Origin: Simkaniaceae bacterium
Lineage (GTDB): Bacteria; Chlamydiota; Chlamydiia; Chlamydiales; Simkaniaceae
DNA length: 64,000 nt
Reading direction: 5' to 3'
Assembly (NCBI GenBank): GCA_026708385.1
Contig: JAPOVA010000018.1
Coordinates: 1 to 64,000 of the forward strand
How positions within the stretch are numbered: position 1 is the first letter of the stretch; each line of letters starts with the position of its first letter. The notes under the pieces are model-generated. The model saw nothing but the letters and a program-made list of their open reading frames with translations, searched no databases and was not told the DNA's origin. Shown here piece after piece: positions 7,243 through 16,662 of the stretch. Made by a program: the position numbers and the translations under genes.

Positions 7243-8446
7243 GGTATACCTTTCCTCGTACGATAGTCATGACGGGCCACCCCTTCAACATCCGGCCGGC
7301 GAAAGGGGACCATCCGCACTTCGTCTGCAGAGCTCCTTCATCCACACACTCCCGCCTTTCCAAGTCGCAGAGGACAACATCGTCGTCAGGGGGCAGATGA
7401 AAGATCTTCTCGGCGTTGGTGCGTGTTAAAGAGACGATCTTCTCAAGGGTCAACTTCCCCTCATGATAGGCCGTCAGAAGAAGAGGTAAGGCCGTTTCGA
7501 TGCCGGGCACTCCGGAAGGGGCCGATCCGTAGGGTTGCCTCTTCTCTTCTTCCGTATGCGGTGCGTGATCGGTTCCGATCATGTCGATCGTCCCCTCCAC
7601 AATCGCCTCCATCAGGGCCCGACCGTGCTCCCGATTCCTCAGAGGGGGATTCATCTGCGCCTTGGCACCGAGAGTCTCATATGCCCCCTCGTCCAAAAAG
7701 AGGTGGTGAGGCGTCGCCTCCGCATAGACGGCAAGGCCCGCCCGCTTCGCCTGCCGGATCAGTGCCGTCTCTTCCTTCGTGCTCACATGTACGATGCAGA
7801 GTGTCGTACCGTAAAGGGCCGCAAGCTCGATCGCCTTCTCGGTCGCTCTGCGTGCCACCTCGGGAGAACGGATTACCGAGTGCGCCGAAAATTCGGGACG
7901 AAAACAGCTCTCCTTCCTTTTACGAATCATCTCCTCATCCTCCGCGTGCACCGACACGATCAATCCCGCGGCAGCGGCAATGGCAAAGACGGCATGCAGA
8001 GAGGCATCGTCATCGATCACGAGATCTCCCGTACTCGATCCCATAAATACCTTGATGCCGACAACGTGATCTTTTACCTTGACAATCTCATCAAACCGGC
8101 CCTTATCGGCCCCGAAATAGAGATGATAACGGAGAGGAATGCCCACCCTTTGCAACTGCGCGTCGATCAATTCCCTCTTCTCCCGGAGAATCGCTTCGGT
8201 CACGCAAGCGGGGTGGGTGTTGGGCATGTCGAAGACGGTCGTGTAACCGCCGTACACGGCAGCACGCGCCCCCGTCTCCCAGTTCTCTTTATGTTCCGAC
8301 CCCGGTGTCCTAAAGTGTACGTGGGGATCGATAAGACCCGGAAAGAGGGTCAATCCCTCTCCGTTAATCACCTGCTCTTCGGAAGAGGGCACCTTCCGAG
8401 AAACGACCCTCCCGTCGATCGTCCGGACATCACGTATCTCAATCAT
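7214..8446 (-). CDS. pyrC: Dihydroorotase
   Basis: Cyclises carbamoyl aspartate to dihydroorotate; amidohydrolase fold with a two-zinc site. Start placed at ATG 8446 (MIEIRDV), preceded by a G-rich stretch. The frame is open further upstream, but that would run antisense into argS. About 410 residues, typical of class I enzymes. Motifs: PGLIDPHVHFRTPG (metal-binding HxH), GIKVFMGSSTG (carboxylated Lys), SVHAEDE, IVHVSTKE, AEATPHHLFLD, and the catalytic MIGTDHAPHTEEEK. First gene of the pyrCDEF run, divergent from argS across about 90 bp that must hold both promoters. pyrB and carAB are not in the window. Confidence 0.93.
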   Translation of the reverse strand: MIEIRDVRTIDGRVVSRKVPSSEEQVINGEGLTLFPGLIDPHVHFRTPGSEHKENWETGARAAVYGGYTTVFDMPNTHPACVTEAILREKRELIDAQLQRVGIPLRYHLYFGADKGRFDEIVKVKDHVVGIKVFMGSSTGDLVIDDDASLHAVFAIAAAAGLIVSVHAEDEEMIRKRKESCFRPEFSAHSVIRSPEVARRATEKAIELAALYGTTLCIVHVSTKEETALIRQAKRAGLAVYAEATPHHLFLDEGAYETLGAKAQMNPPLRNREHGRALMEAIVEGTIDMIGTDHAPHTEEEKRQPYGSAPSGVPGIETALPLLLTAYHEGKLTLEKIVSLTRTNAEKIFHLPPDDDVVLCDLERRECVDEGALQTKCGWSPFAGRMLKGWPVMTIVRGKVYRVDRRQATL

Positions 8447-8533
8447 CGCCCCCCATTCTGCCGGATCCGGCCCTAAGAGAGGAAGAAAAATGATGCCTTG
8501 ACGCAAAATGCAGGAATCGTGCACGATACGCCC

Positions 8534-10330
8534 ATGAACCACGTCGACGTGATAAGAAACGAGGCAACGCAGGCCATACGCAAGGTGTGTGCGGAACTCT
8601 CGGTAGACAGTGCCGGTTATCTTCCCCCCGCCATCGAACCGAATAAACTCGACCGATTCGGTCACTACCGGTGCGACGCGGCCATGCTTATCGCTAGGGA
8701 ATCGGGGCCGGACCGGAAGGGACCGGACATTGCCCGGCGCATCCGGGAAATATGGGATAGCACAAAGAGCGATGCTATCGAACGGATCGAAGTCGGAGGC
8801 CCGGGGTTTGTCAACATCACCCTCTCCGCCCCCTTCATCTCAAGGGAGTTGACGGCGATGGCACGGGATTCCCGCCTCGGCGTTGCCCTCCCCGCAAAGC
8901 CCTTACGTGTCGTGATCGATTTTTCTTCGCCGAATATTGCTAAGGAATTGCACGTGGGGCATTTGCGATCTACCATCATAGGCGATACCCTTGCCCGCCT
9001 TTTTGAATTTCTGGGACATGACGTGCTCCGTCTCAACCATATCGGAGATTGGGGTACCCAATTCGGCATGCTCATTGCCTACATCAACCTGTCCGAACAG
9101 GGGACTCTGTCCGAAGAGACGGATTTGCACTCGCTAACGGAGTGGTACAAAGAGGCGAAGGCACGGTGCGACGGAGATCCCGCATTCAAGGAGGAGGCCC
9201 GATCCTGTGTGGTCGCCCTACAACGGGGCGATCCCGCAGCCAACAAGATATGGCACACGATTTGTGCGATCTCAAGGCGGGGATTTGAAAAAATCTATGA
9301 GTTTCTCGGGGTCCGTCTCACCGAAAGGGGAGAGTCCTTCTATCAACCCTTCCTCGAACAGATCGTCACCGATGCGGAAAAACAGGGTGTCCTCGAGGTG
9401 TCCGATGGAGCTAAATGCCTGTTCATCAAAGGGTATAATACGGAGGAGGGAAAGCCTCAACCCCTCATCTTGCAAAAAGCGGACGGAGGGTACAACTACA
9501 CTACGACCGATATGGCGGCCATATGGCATAGGGTTGTCGAAGAAAAGGCAGACAAAATCCTCTACGTCGTGGATGGCGGACAGAGTCGCCATTTCGAAAT
9601 GGTGTTCAAAGGAGCGGAGATCCTCGGGTACTTGCCCCCCGAACAGAAGATAGCCGTCCACGTTCCCTTCGGGGTGGTCTTGGACCGACAAGGAAGAAAG
9701 TTGAAGTCTCGCTCGGGAGAGGCAACCAAGCTCACGGAACTCCTACAAGAAGGTGTCGGACGCACTGAGGAGATGATTGAAAAGAGAAAAAAGACGAATA
9801 CAAAAATCAGGGATATGGGGAAGGAGGAGACGCAACACTTGGTTCATGTCCTCGCAAAAGGTGCCATCAAGTACGCCGACCTCTCGTGCCGGAGAACGCA
9901 GGACTATCAATTCAGCTATGACCGCATGCTACGCTTTGAAGGGAATACCGCCGCCTTTTTGCTCTACGCCTATGTGAGAATCCGGAGCATCAGGGCCTTG
10001 ACCGATCTTCCTTCCGAAGAGGGCGAACCATCCTCCGTGCAACCCACCAAGCCGGAGGAAATCGCTCTCGCCCGACCGGAGGAAATCGCTCTCGGCCTTC
10101 ACCTGCTCCGTTTTCCCGTGACACTCCGAACGCTCTCCGACACATTACTACCGAATTGCCTGACCGATTACCTACATGCCCTGGCAACGAAAACCAACGC
10201 TTTCCACGGACAGTGTCGGGTACGGGGAGTTCCCGAACAGAGCAGTCGCCTTGCTCTGTGCGAGATAACGGAACGTGTCCTCAAAAAGGGTTTGGAAATA
10301 CTCGGCTTGGAAACGGTGGATAAAATGTGA
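8534..10330 (+). CDS. argS: Arginyl-tRNA synthetase
   Basis: Charges tRNA-Arg. Start set at ATG 8534 (MNHVDVIRNEA), where similarity to the ArgS N-terminal domain begins; a TTG at 8498 would add 12 residues. About 598 residues. Motifs: GGPGFVNITL, the HIGH signature in PNIAKELHVGHLRST, NHIGDWGTQFGMLI, TTDMAAIWHR, YVVDGGQSRHFEMVF, and a KMSKS-like LKSRSGEATKL. The C-terminal anticodon-binding domain includes ILKSADLS-like KYADLSCRRTQDY and FLLYAYVRIRSI. It is followed with a TGATG overlap by the symporter gene, so the two are probably co-transcribed. Confidence 0.96.
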   Translation: MNHVDVIRNEATQAIRKVCAELSVDSAGYLPPAIEPNKLDRFGHYRCDAAMLIARESGPDRKGPDIARRIREIWDSTKSDAIERIEVGGPGFVNITLSAPFISRELTAMARDSRLGVALPAKPLRVVIDFSSPNIAKELHVGHLRSTIIGDTLARLFEFLGHDVLRLNHIGDWGTQFGMLIAYINLSEQGTLSEETDLHSLTEWYKEAKARCDGDPAFKEEARSCVVALQRGDPAANKIWHTICAISRRGFEKIYEFLGVRLTERGESFYQPFLEQIVTDAEKQGVLEVSDGAKCLFIKGYNTEEGKPQPLILQKADGGYNYTTTDMAAIWHRVVEEKADKILYVVDGGQSRHFEMVFKGAEILGYLPPEQKIAVHVPFGVVLDRQGRKLKSRSGEATKLTELLQEGVGRTEEMIEKRKKTNTKIRDMGKEETQHLVHVLAKGAIKYADLSCRRTQDYQFSYDRMLRFEGNTAAFLLYAYVRIRSIRALTDLPSEEGEPSSVQPTKPEEIALARPEEIALGLHLLRFPVTLRTLSDTLLPNCLTDYLHALATKTNAFHGQCRVRGVPEQSSRLALCEITERVLKKGLEILGLETVDKM

Positions 10331-11550
10331 TGCGCAGGCATGTCAACTTGTGGACGGTGTTAGGCCTCGTCGCAGGGATAGTCGCGGGTTTTTCCGATCT
10401 GCTCTTCATCCGGCGTCTCGCCTCGGTTCTCTCCGAGGTCTTTATCCGGCTACTCACGCTGATCTCCTTGCCGATGATCTTCCTGGCCATCGTTTCGACC
10501 ATCACCCGGATGGAGGGTCCTTCGGAAGCAAGAACCCTTGTCGGCAAGATCTTTACCTATACCGGCTTGACGACGGTTGTTGCCGCCGGGATCGGCTTGA
10601 CCCTCTTCTTGCTGGTTGCTCCGAACAGAGTCTTCGTCTCTTCGGGAGACCTCTCCCCCGTTTCGTCAACGGGGCCGGACGGCTACTTGGGATTCGTCAC
10701 GAAGGTGATCCCGAAAACCCTCATCGAACCCTTTCTGACCAATAACGTCATCGGGATGGCCGTCATGGCCGTCGCCATCGGCATCGCCGCTCTGAAATTA
10801 CCCCCCCGACAGAAAGAGGCCCTCACCATCGGGTTTCAGGCCCTCTTCCACACCTTTCTCAAAATCGTATCGTGGATCATCACCATCATACCGATCGGGA
10901 TCTTCGCCTTCATGACCCGACTCGTCGAAGAGAGCAGAACGGGACACGGAGGCATCGAGGGACTCCTTCTGTACGCCCTATGTGTCTTGGGGGCAAACGT
11001 GATACAGGGGACCGTCGTCTTGCCCGTTCTTCTCAAATCCAAAGGGATCTCCCCCCTGCGTATCGCCAAGGGGATGATGCCGGCTCTGACAACCGCTTTT
11101 TTTTCCAAATCCTCGAGTGCCACCCTGCCGATCTCCCTGTCATCGGCAAAAGAACGGGTCGGTATCAGTGGTCGGATCGCCGACTTGAGCTTCCCCCTCT
11201 GTTCCGTGATCAACATGAACGGATGTGCCGCCTTTATCCTGATCACCTCCCTCTTCGTATTCGGAACGCAGGGAGTTACGTTCGGTGCGTTCGGCCTTAC
11301 GGGAATGGTCATCGTCGCCTCTCTGGCCGCCATCGGTAACGCGGGAGTGCCGATGGGTTGTTACTTTTTGACGACGGCCCTCCTGGTCGGCATGGGTGCA
11401 TCCATCGAGGTCATGGGTATTATCCTTCCCATCTATTCCCTTTTCGATATGGTCGAAACGGCATTAAACGTATGGTCCGACAGCGTCGTCACAACCATCG
11501 TCGACCGAGACCTCGTCTCCTCTTCCGAAAATTTCCCGGGAAAGAATTGA
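10330..11550 (+). CDS. Sodium:dicarboxylate symporter (GltP/DctA family)
   Basis: Inner-membrane carrier taking up glutamate, aspartate or C4-dicarboxylates with Na+ or H+. 406 residues from ATG 10330, which overlaps the argS stop. Many hydrophobic segments: VNLWTVLGLVAGIVAG near the N-terminus, then LLTLISLPMIFLAIVSTI. The family serine-rich reentrant loop is TAFFSKSSSATLPISL, followed by SFPLCSVINMNGCAAF (NMDG-like motif) and a late NAGVPMGCYFLTTALL. A carrier of this family is part of the usual chlamydial nutrient-uptake set; the exact substrate cannot be read from sequence. Confidence 0.92.
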   Translation: MRRHVNLWTVLGLVAGIVAGFSDLLFIRRLASVLSEVFIRLLTLISLPMIFLAIVSTITRMEGPSEARTLVGKIFTYTGLTTVVAAGIGLTLFLLVAPNRVFVSSGDLSPVSSTGPDGYLGFVTKVIPKTLIEPFLTNNVIGMAVMAVAIGIAALKLPPRQKEALTIGFQALFHTFLKIVSWIITIIPIGIFAFMTRLVEESRTGHGGIEGLLLYALCVLGANVIQGTVVLPVLLKSKGISPLRIAKGMMPALTTAFFSKSSSATLPISLSSAKERVGISGRIADLSFPLCSVINMNGCAAFILITSLFVFGTQGVTFGAFGLTGMVIVASLAAIGNAGVPMGCYFLTTALLVGMGASIEVMGIILPIYSLFDMVETALNVWSDSVVTTIVDRDLVSSSENFPGKN

Positions 11551-11618
11551 TTTGAAATAAGGCTCTCATGGAATATGGACTACTATGACACAAACCGTAG
11601 AAGAGGGTCTATAAAGCT

Positions 11619-14384
11619 ATGTTTTCCCGGTTGCATCTCATCTCCCCCGTCATAGCCTCGTTCGTCGTCGCCTCGGGGATGGCAAGCCCCTTTTCCCTCT
11701 CCGCGCCGCCTATCGTTTCCTCAAAAACCGGAGCCGATGAAGAGGCTTTCCTCGTACGCCGGATTGCGGAATTGCGCAAAGACGGTGATCTCACACTCGT
11801 CAAGATGCAGATTCTCGACTTCTTGGATCGCTACCCCGAAAGCACGTTGAGAGAGTACCTTCTCGGCATTTTGGGCGATGTCCGACTCAGCGAAAACAGC
11901 TATGAAAGTGCCCTGAGCGCTTACGAAGGGATCTCCGATCCCCACATCAAGGAGAAGATCATTCTCAATAAGCTCCGATGCTACTACGAACTCGAACAAA
12001 CGGCGAAGATCGTAACCGAAGGGAGACCTTTTGTCGGTGTGAGAACGGAAGCCCTCAAAGAACATGCCGACGAACTCCTCTTCTTGGTTGCCGAAGGATG
12101 TCTCAAAGAGGCGGAGGCGGAGGCGATCCCCGAGGCAAAAAAACGCCTTGCGGAAGAGGCAAAGGGGTACTACTCCGGACTCACCGGTACCCCGTACGAA
12201 GAGGCGGCGACCTTTGCCTTGGCGGAAATTCGCACCGTTCTGGGTGAGATGAAGGAAGCGGCGGATGCTTACCTCGCATTGGCCGCCCTCTACCCCGATC
12301 GTCGGGAACAACTGCTCTTTCAAGCAGCCACCTTGCAATCCCGTTTCGATCCGGAGGAGGCGATCCGTAACTTCCGGACGATCCAAAATGCGGGGGATGC
12401 TCTTGCCGGTGATGCGGCGTTCAACGTAATCTCCCTCCTATCTACGTTGGAACGGTACGGGGAGATCGTCGCAGTCTACGAACAGGTCGAATCCCTCATT
12501 CCGGAAAACCGGCGCACCGATTTCCGGTTCATCGCCGGAGAAAGCCTGTTCCGCGTAGGAAACCATGCCAAAGCTTCGGAACTGTTCGGTCTCATTATCG
12601 ACTCCTCTCCGGAACAACCCGACAACCTCCTCCTCATGCAGGCCTTGTGCGCGCACCGACTGAAAAACGAACCCCTTTTACAAGAAACGGTCGGCCGACT
12701 GCAAACCCTCTTCCCGGATCACCCCGAAACGGCGAAGGTTCTCTTTATGCATGCCCTCCTCTTGAGAGAGCAAGGGGATCTCCCCGCAGCCCGGGAAGCA
12801 TTGGTCGCCCTCACGGAAGGGTATCCGGATTTTCCGGATCGGGCGGGACTTCTCCTCGAACGGGGCACGTTGGCGCGGGATATGGGGGAGATACGGACCG
12901 GTTACGTCGCCTTCAAAGAATATGCCCGGAACCATCCCGAGGGTGCCGATATCGATACCGCGCGAAAGTTGTGGCTTATGTCATCCGTCGACCTATACCG
13001 GGAGGATGCCGACTATGGTGCGCAACCGTTTTTCGACGACCTACATGCTCTCTACGAATACCGGGAATGTCTCACACAGGCGGAGTCCGATGCCTACGTA
13101 GTCCTCTATGCCAAAATGGCCTACGAATTACAAAAGTACGATACGGCCCTCGACCTCCTGATCCCCCGCCTCCTCTCGGGAGGGGCCGACGAAATCGAGA
13201 AAAACGTCTTGGCGGAGGCACGCTTCATCGCGGCACTGTGCCACGCCGAGATGAAAAACGATCTTGCCCTCTTCTGCAATCTCATGGAGGAGGCCCTCTC
13301 CCTGGTTCCCGACACCTACGATACGCCGGGCAACCGGATACGACTCTACAACGCCTACGTTACCCGCGCAGATCGGAAGGAAAAACCCTCCGAGGGGGAG
13401 GGTCTGCTCGACCGAGCCGCCCTCCATTTGGAATGTGCTACGGAACACACCGAAGAGGGGGTCTCGATCAAGAGGGAGAATCTCCTCTGGCTTGCCGAAT
13501 ACCGGTTCCTACAGGCGGAAAGGTACATGAGTGCTCATTGGTCGCACACCGTCGCCGACCGCGAAGAGATCCGGAGTGCCGTCAAACGGGCCGCCAAATT
13601 ATATGGTTCCCTGCTCTACGAAGGGTCGACCCCCGTCCGACTTAACGCCGAAACCCTTCATCCGGAAAAGGAGTTTTTACGACTCGCAACACTCATGGGA
13701 TACCAAAACAACCATGTGGAACGAGCCCGGGTTCTCAAAGAACTCATCCAACAACAAATCGACTCGGACGTCACCGACCGCGATATCCACAAGCAGGCAC
13801 TGTTCGAACTCGCCCTCGCCTACGAAGAGGCCGGAGACAAAGAGGCGGCATGCAATACGTTCGGCTTCATCCGCACCTCGGCTCACCATTTTCCTCCCCG
13901 ACTCGCCTACGCGGCCACTCTGCATGCCGCACGCCTCCGCTTCGATTCCCTCGACAAGGAACGACGCACGGAATCCGACCCGGAAGTGATGGCCATCTTA
14001 AACGATCTCAAAGAGATCCAAATCCGGAAAGAAGCTTTTTCCGAGCCCGTACACCTTGAAGCGGCCCTGACCTATGCCACCATCCGAGCCGAAACGGGCG
14101 ATCCGGAAAAAGCGGAAGAGCGCTACCTCTTCTTCCTACGAAGGATCGAAGAGGATTTCATGGAAGAGGAAATTCCCTCAACGCGACAATACCTCACCTC
14201 TTTCGACGATCATCCCGAGGCCAAGGCGATGTTTATGGGGTACATGGACTTCATTCGTGCCGAAAAGAGTCGACTTACCCCCGTTTCCGATGAGAGCGAG
14301 ACGGTCCTTCCCCCGTATCGCGCACTGAAAGAGAATCCGGCGATTTCGAAAGAACTCTATATGCGCATTCTCGAAAGGATATAG
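11619..14384 (+). CDS. Large tetratricopeptide-repeat protein, exported
   Basis: 921 residues. The N-terminus (MFSRLHLISPVIASFVVASGMASPFSLSA) looks like a signal peptide with cleavage around residue 22-30, so the protein is probably periplasmic. The rest is almost entirely alpha-helical with many TPR-like units (LLGILGDVRLSENSYESALSAYEGI, AATFALAEIRTVLGEMKEAADAYLALAALYP, AKVLFMHALLLREQGDLPAAREALVALTEGYPDFP and others). No catalytic motif. The next gene starts 10 bp later, so the two are likely an operon. Chlamydiae have several long TPR proteins of unknown role; a scaffold for envelope proteins is plausible but unproven. Confidence 0.8.
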   Translation: MFSRLHLISPVIASFVVASGMASPFSLSAPPIVSSKTGADEEAFLVRRIAELRKDGDLTLVKMQILDFLDRYPESTLREYLLGILGDVRLSENSYESALSAYEGISDPHIKEKIILNKLRCYYELEQTAKIVTEGRPFVGVRTEALKEHADELLFLVAEGCLKEAEAEAIPEAKKRLAEEAKGYYSGLTGTPYEEAATFALAEIRTVLGEMKEAADAYLALAALYPDRREQLLFQAATLQSRFDPEEAIRNFRTIQNAGDALAGDAAFNVISLLSTLERYGEIVAVYEQVESLIPENRRTDFRFIAGESLFRVGNHAKASELFGLIIDSSPEQPDNLLLMQALCAHRLKNEPLLQETVGRLQTLFPDHPETAKVLFMHALLLREQGDLPAAREALVALTEGYPDFPDRAGLLLERGTLARDMGEIRTGYVAFKEYARNHPEGADIDTARKLWLMSSVDLYREDADYGAQPFFDDLHALYEYRECLTQAESDAYVVLYAKMAYELQKYDTALDLLIPRLLSGGADEIEKNVLAEARFIAALCHAEMKNDLALFCNLMEEALSLVPDTYDTPGNRIRLYNAYVTRADRKEKPSEGEGLLDRAALHLECATEHTEEGVSIKRENLLWLAEYRFLQAERYMSAHWSHTVADREEIRSAVKRAAKLYGSLLYEGSTPVRLNAETLHPEKEFLRLATLMGYQNNHVERARVLKELIQQQIDSDVTDRDIHKQALFELALAYEEAGDKEAACNTFGFIRTSAHHFPPRLAYAATLHAARLRFDSLDKERRTESDPEVMAILNDLKEIQIRKEAFSEPVHLEAALTYATIRAETGDPEKAEERYLFFLRRIEEDFMEEEIPSTRQYLTSFDDHPEAKAMFMGYMDFIRAEKSRLTPVSDESETVLPPYRALKENPAISKELYMRILERI

Positions 14385-14394
14385 AACAGGGGAT

Positions 14395-16527
14395 ATGAAG
14401 AGGGGGTCCGTCTTGTACCGGGTCACGATAGCCCGTTCCGTAGCGATGTTCCTCGGGTGTGCGGCGTCCTTGCCCGCCTTTACCGTACCGGAGGTGAAAC
14501 ATTACGAGAAGGGGGTTCGCTCTCCCCTCATTACGCACCCCACCCGTCGCCCCCCGCCCCGGTTCCCCTTTCTTCCCTCTTCGCTTCCGGACCTGCCCCT
14601 CTCACCCCCGTCACGAACGGAAAGACCCGCCGTACCTCACCCCGTGTGTTCTCCTCCTCTACGGCAGGCGGTACCTCCGGAGACCCATCTCCCCCTTCGG
14701 ACACATACGAGGTGGTACCCCCTATCCCTTCCTACCCGTCACGTCCCCCTCCCTACTCTCCGTATCGGCCGTACCACACCGGAGATCGCCGTACGTCGAA
14801 CGGGTGAGACGGAAAAACGGCATGCCCTTCGCCCCCCTTCCTTCTCCCCTCTCCATCCCCCCCTTCCGGTGGTCGCCCCGATCCTCCCGTCGGAGCGCGA
14901 GCGGACCCGTACAACCACCCGACCACCCGTTACCGGCCCCGTACGGCAAGAAGTGCGGAAGATCCCGCGCTTCCGCTACGCGGTTCCGGATCGTTTCACA
15001 CCCCCCGACATCCCACACATCACCCCCCCCGTACCGGAACCGGCGTCACCCGTAGCCCGGCTCTCCGCCACCCCCCCCGATATCCGTCGATCCGGAACCG
15101 TTCTCAAGGGGATGCCCCCTTTACTCCTCCCCCCTCTCCCCCCCCTCTTCGCCCCCTCCCACGGCACGAAAAGGTTCTCGCATAGACCCTCACCCCCCCT
15201 ACTTCCCTTTCGACAACCAACCCCCCCCTACGGAGAGCGGGAATCGGCCCTTCCGGCCTACGTGCGGGGCATGTGCGAAACGGTAACGGTAACCCTCCCT
15301 CACCCCCCCCTCCCCGTCACACCGGAGACAAAAAGGGAAGAGAGGCCGATCACCTCCCCCCTCGCCTACGATGCGGGGGAGATCATACGTGAAGGATATC
15401 GGAAGGCGAGTGCCCGTGCGCTATACCGTCGGCACGGATACCGGCAAGCCCTCCTCCTATCCGCCATACCCGATCCGGAGTCCTTGCAAACGCTCTCTCT
15501 CGATCAGGGAACAACCGTAAAGGTTTCCTGCCTGCCCGACCCGGTGGAGGGAAGGTACCGGTTTGCCCTGACCGTGCACCCGGATAAGAGGCTCTACTTC
15601 ATCTCCCGCAACCGGCACTTCATCTTCGTCATCGACGGCTCCCGAGGTATTCGAAAACATCGGTACGACACTTTTAAAAACGGTGTCGTCAAGTCGTTAC
15701 CCTACATGCATGAGGGGGATTCCTGTACCGTCCTTACCGCTCACAAACGGATCGAACCGGTAAGTCCCGCCCCCCTCACATACGGTAAGGGATTGAAGGA
15801 GAGAGTTCGTCACCACCTATCCCGGGAGAATCGCGGGAAGATCTTCATACGACACGATCTCTTCCGACTACTCGATGAGGCAATGCGGTGTTTCGATCCG
15901 AACAAGGACAACAACATCATCCTCATCACCAACGGGGAGACCCTCGAGACCATCAAGACACACAGAGAGGCGTTGACCCTACTTGCCGAGAAAAACCGGA
16001 ATCGATTTGCCCTCTTCACCGCCTGTGCGGGCGGGGGTAACAATATCGCGATGCTCAACCTCATCAGCACGCTCCATAACGGAGAGTCGATGTACTCTCG
16101 GACCCATGCGGCATTTCCCAGACAGTTGGCGATATTCGTCAAGCATATCGGTAGTTGCATTGCCAAAACGGTGCGGGCACGCGCCGTATCCGCAAACGAG
16201 ACCCTCAACATAGAATTCTATCCGGAAGACGGCGCCTTTCCCCCCCTCTACGCCGACCGCCCCTATACGCTCTACGGTTCCATAAACCGGCTCGAAGATT
16301 TTGACCTCATCTTACAGGGGCGGATCGGTGATCAGTGGGTCAACATGAGACAAAAAATCTCCTTTAACAACGCCGAACAGGGCGATTTCGGAATGCAAAA
16401 ACATCACGCCACATACGAAGCGTACGCCTACTATGACAGATATCTGCAAAGTGATGATCCCTCCTTTTTGCAAGAGGCGGAAAAGATTCTCCTTCCTTAT
16501 GTCGCCTCTACCGCCACACGGCGATGA
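14395..16527 (+). CDS. Proline-rich exported protein with von Willebrand-like C-terminal domain
   Basis: 710 residues. The N-terminus (SVAMFLGCAASLPAF) resembles a signal sequence. Residues about 45-330 are extremely Pro/Arg/Ser-rich with PPLPP-type stretches and no predicted fold. From about 400 onward a folded domain appears: NRHFIFVIDGSRGIRKHRYDTFK resembles the first strand and MIDAS region of a vWA domain (DGSRG in place of DxSxS), followed later by NNIILITNGET (strand 4 style) and RFALFTACAGGGNNIAML. With its TPR neighbour it could form an envelope-associated assembly. TPR plus vWA pairs are common in bacterial membrane complexes, but the pairing here is inference. Antisense frames are also open because of the base composition. 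Confidence 0.72.
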   Translation: MKRGSVLYRVTIARSVAMFLGCAASLPAFTVPEVKHYEKGVRSPLITHPTRRPPPRFPFLPSSLPDLPLSPPSRTERPAVPHPVCSPPLRQAVPPETHLPLRTHTRWYPLSLPTRHVPLPTLRIGRTTPEIAVRRTGETEKRHALRPPSFSPLHPPLPVVAPILPSERERTRTTTRPPVTGPVRQEVRKIPRFRYAVPDRFTPPDIPHITPPVPEPASPVARLSATPPDIRRSGTVLKGMPPLLLPPLPPLFAPSHGTKRFSHRPSPPLLPFRQPTPPYGERESALPAYVRGMCETVTVTLPHPPLPVTPETKREERPITSPLAYDAGEIIREGYRKASARALYRRHGYRQALLLSAIPDPESLQTLSLDQGTTVKVSCLPDPVEGRYRFALTVHPDKRLYFISRNRHFIFVIDGSRGIRKHRYDTFKNGVVKSLPYMHEGDSCTVLTAHKRIEPVSPAPLTYGKGLKERVRHHLSRENRGKIFIRHDLFRLLDEAMRCFDPNKDNNIILITNGETLETIKTHREALTLLAEKNRNRFALFTACAGGGNNIAMLNLISTLHNGESMYSRTHAAFPRQLAIFVKHIGSCIAKTVRARAVSANETLNIEFYPEDGAFPPLYADRPYTLYGSINRLEDFDLILQGRIGDQWVNMRQKISFNNAEQGDFGMQKHHATYEAYAYYDRYLQSDDPSFLQEAEKILLPYVASTATRR

Positions 16528-16594
16528 AAAGTACGGAAATGTATTTATATTATGTCCCGATCATCTCTTTTGTTCTAAAATAAATTGTGATACG

Positions 16595-16623
16595 TTGACA
16601 CGATATGTTCGTATTGCTACAAT
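16595..16623 (+). promoter_or_regulatory. consensus-like promoter of the first ankyrin gene
   Basis: TTGACA (16595-16600), 17 bp, TACAAT (16618-16623). The GTG/ATG-proximal region carries GGAGGG 5 nt before the start at 16663. The same -10 (TACAAT followed by CGG) and GGAGGGCAA leader recur before the ankyrin gene at 23822. Confidence 0.75.
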
Positions 16624-16662
16624 CGGGGAGTTCTGTTTTATAATACACCCACGGAGGGCAAC

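Noticed and set aside
14716-15167. Several overlapping ORFs in other frames of the proline-rich region
   Set aside because: CCC/CGG-rich DNA leaves all frames open; only the frame with signal peptide and vWA-like domain continues through the gene.
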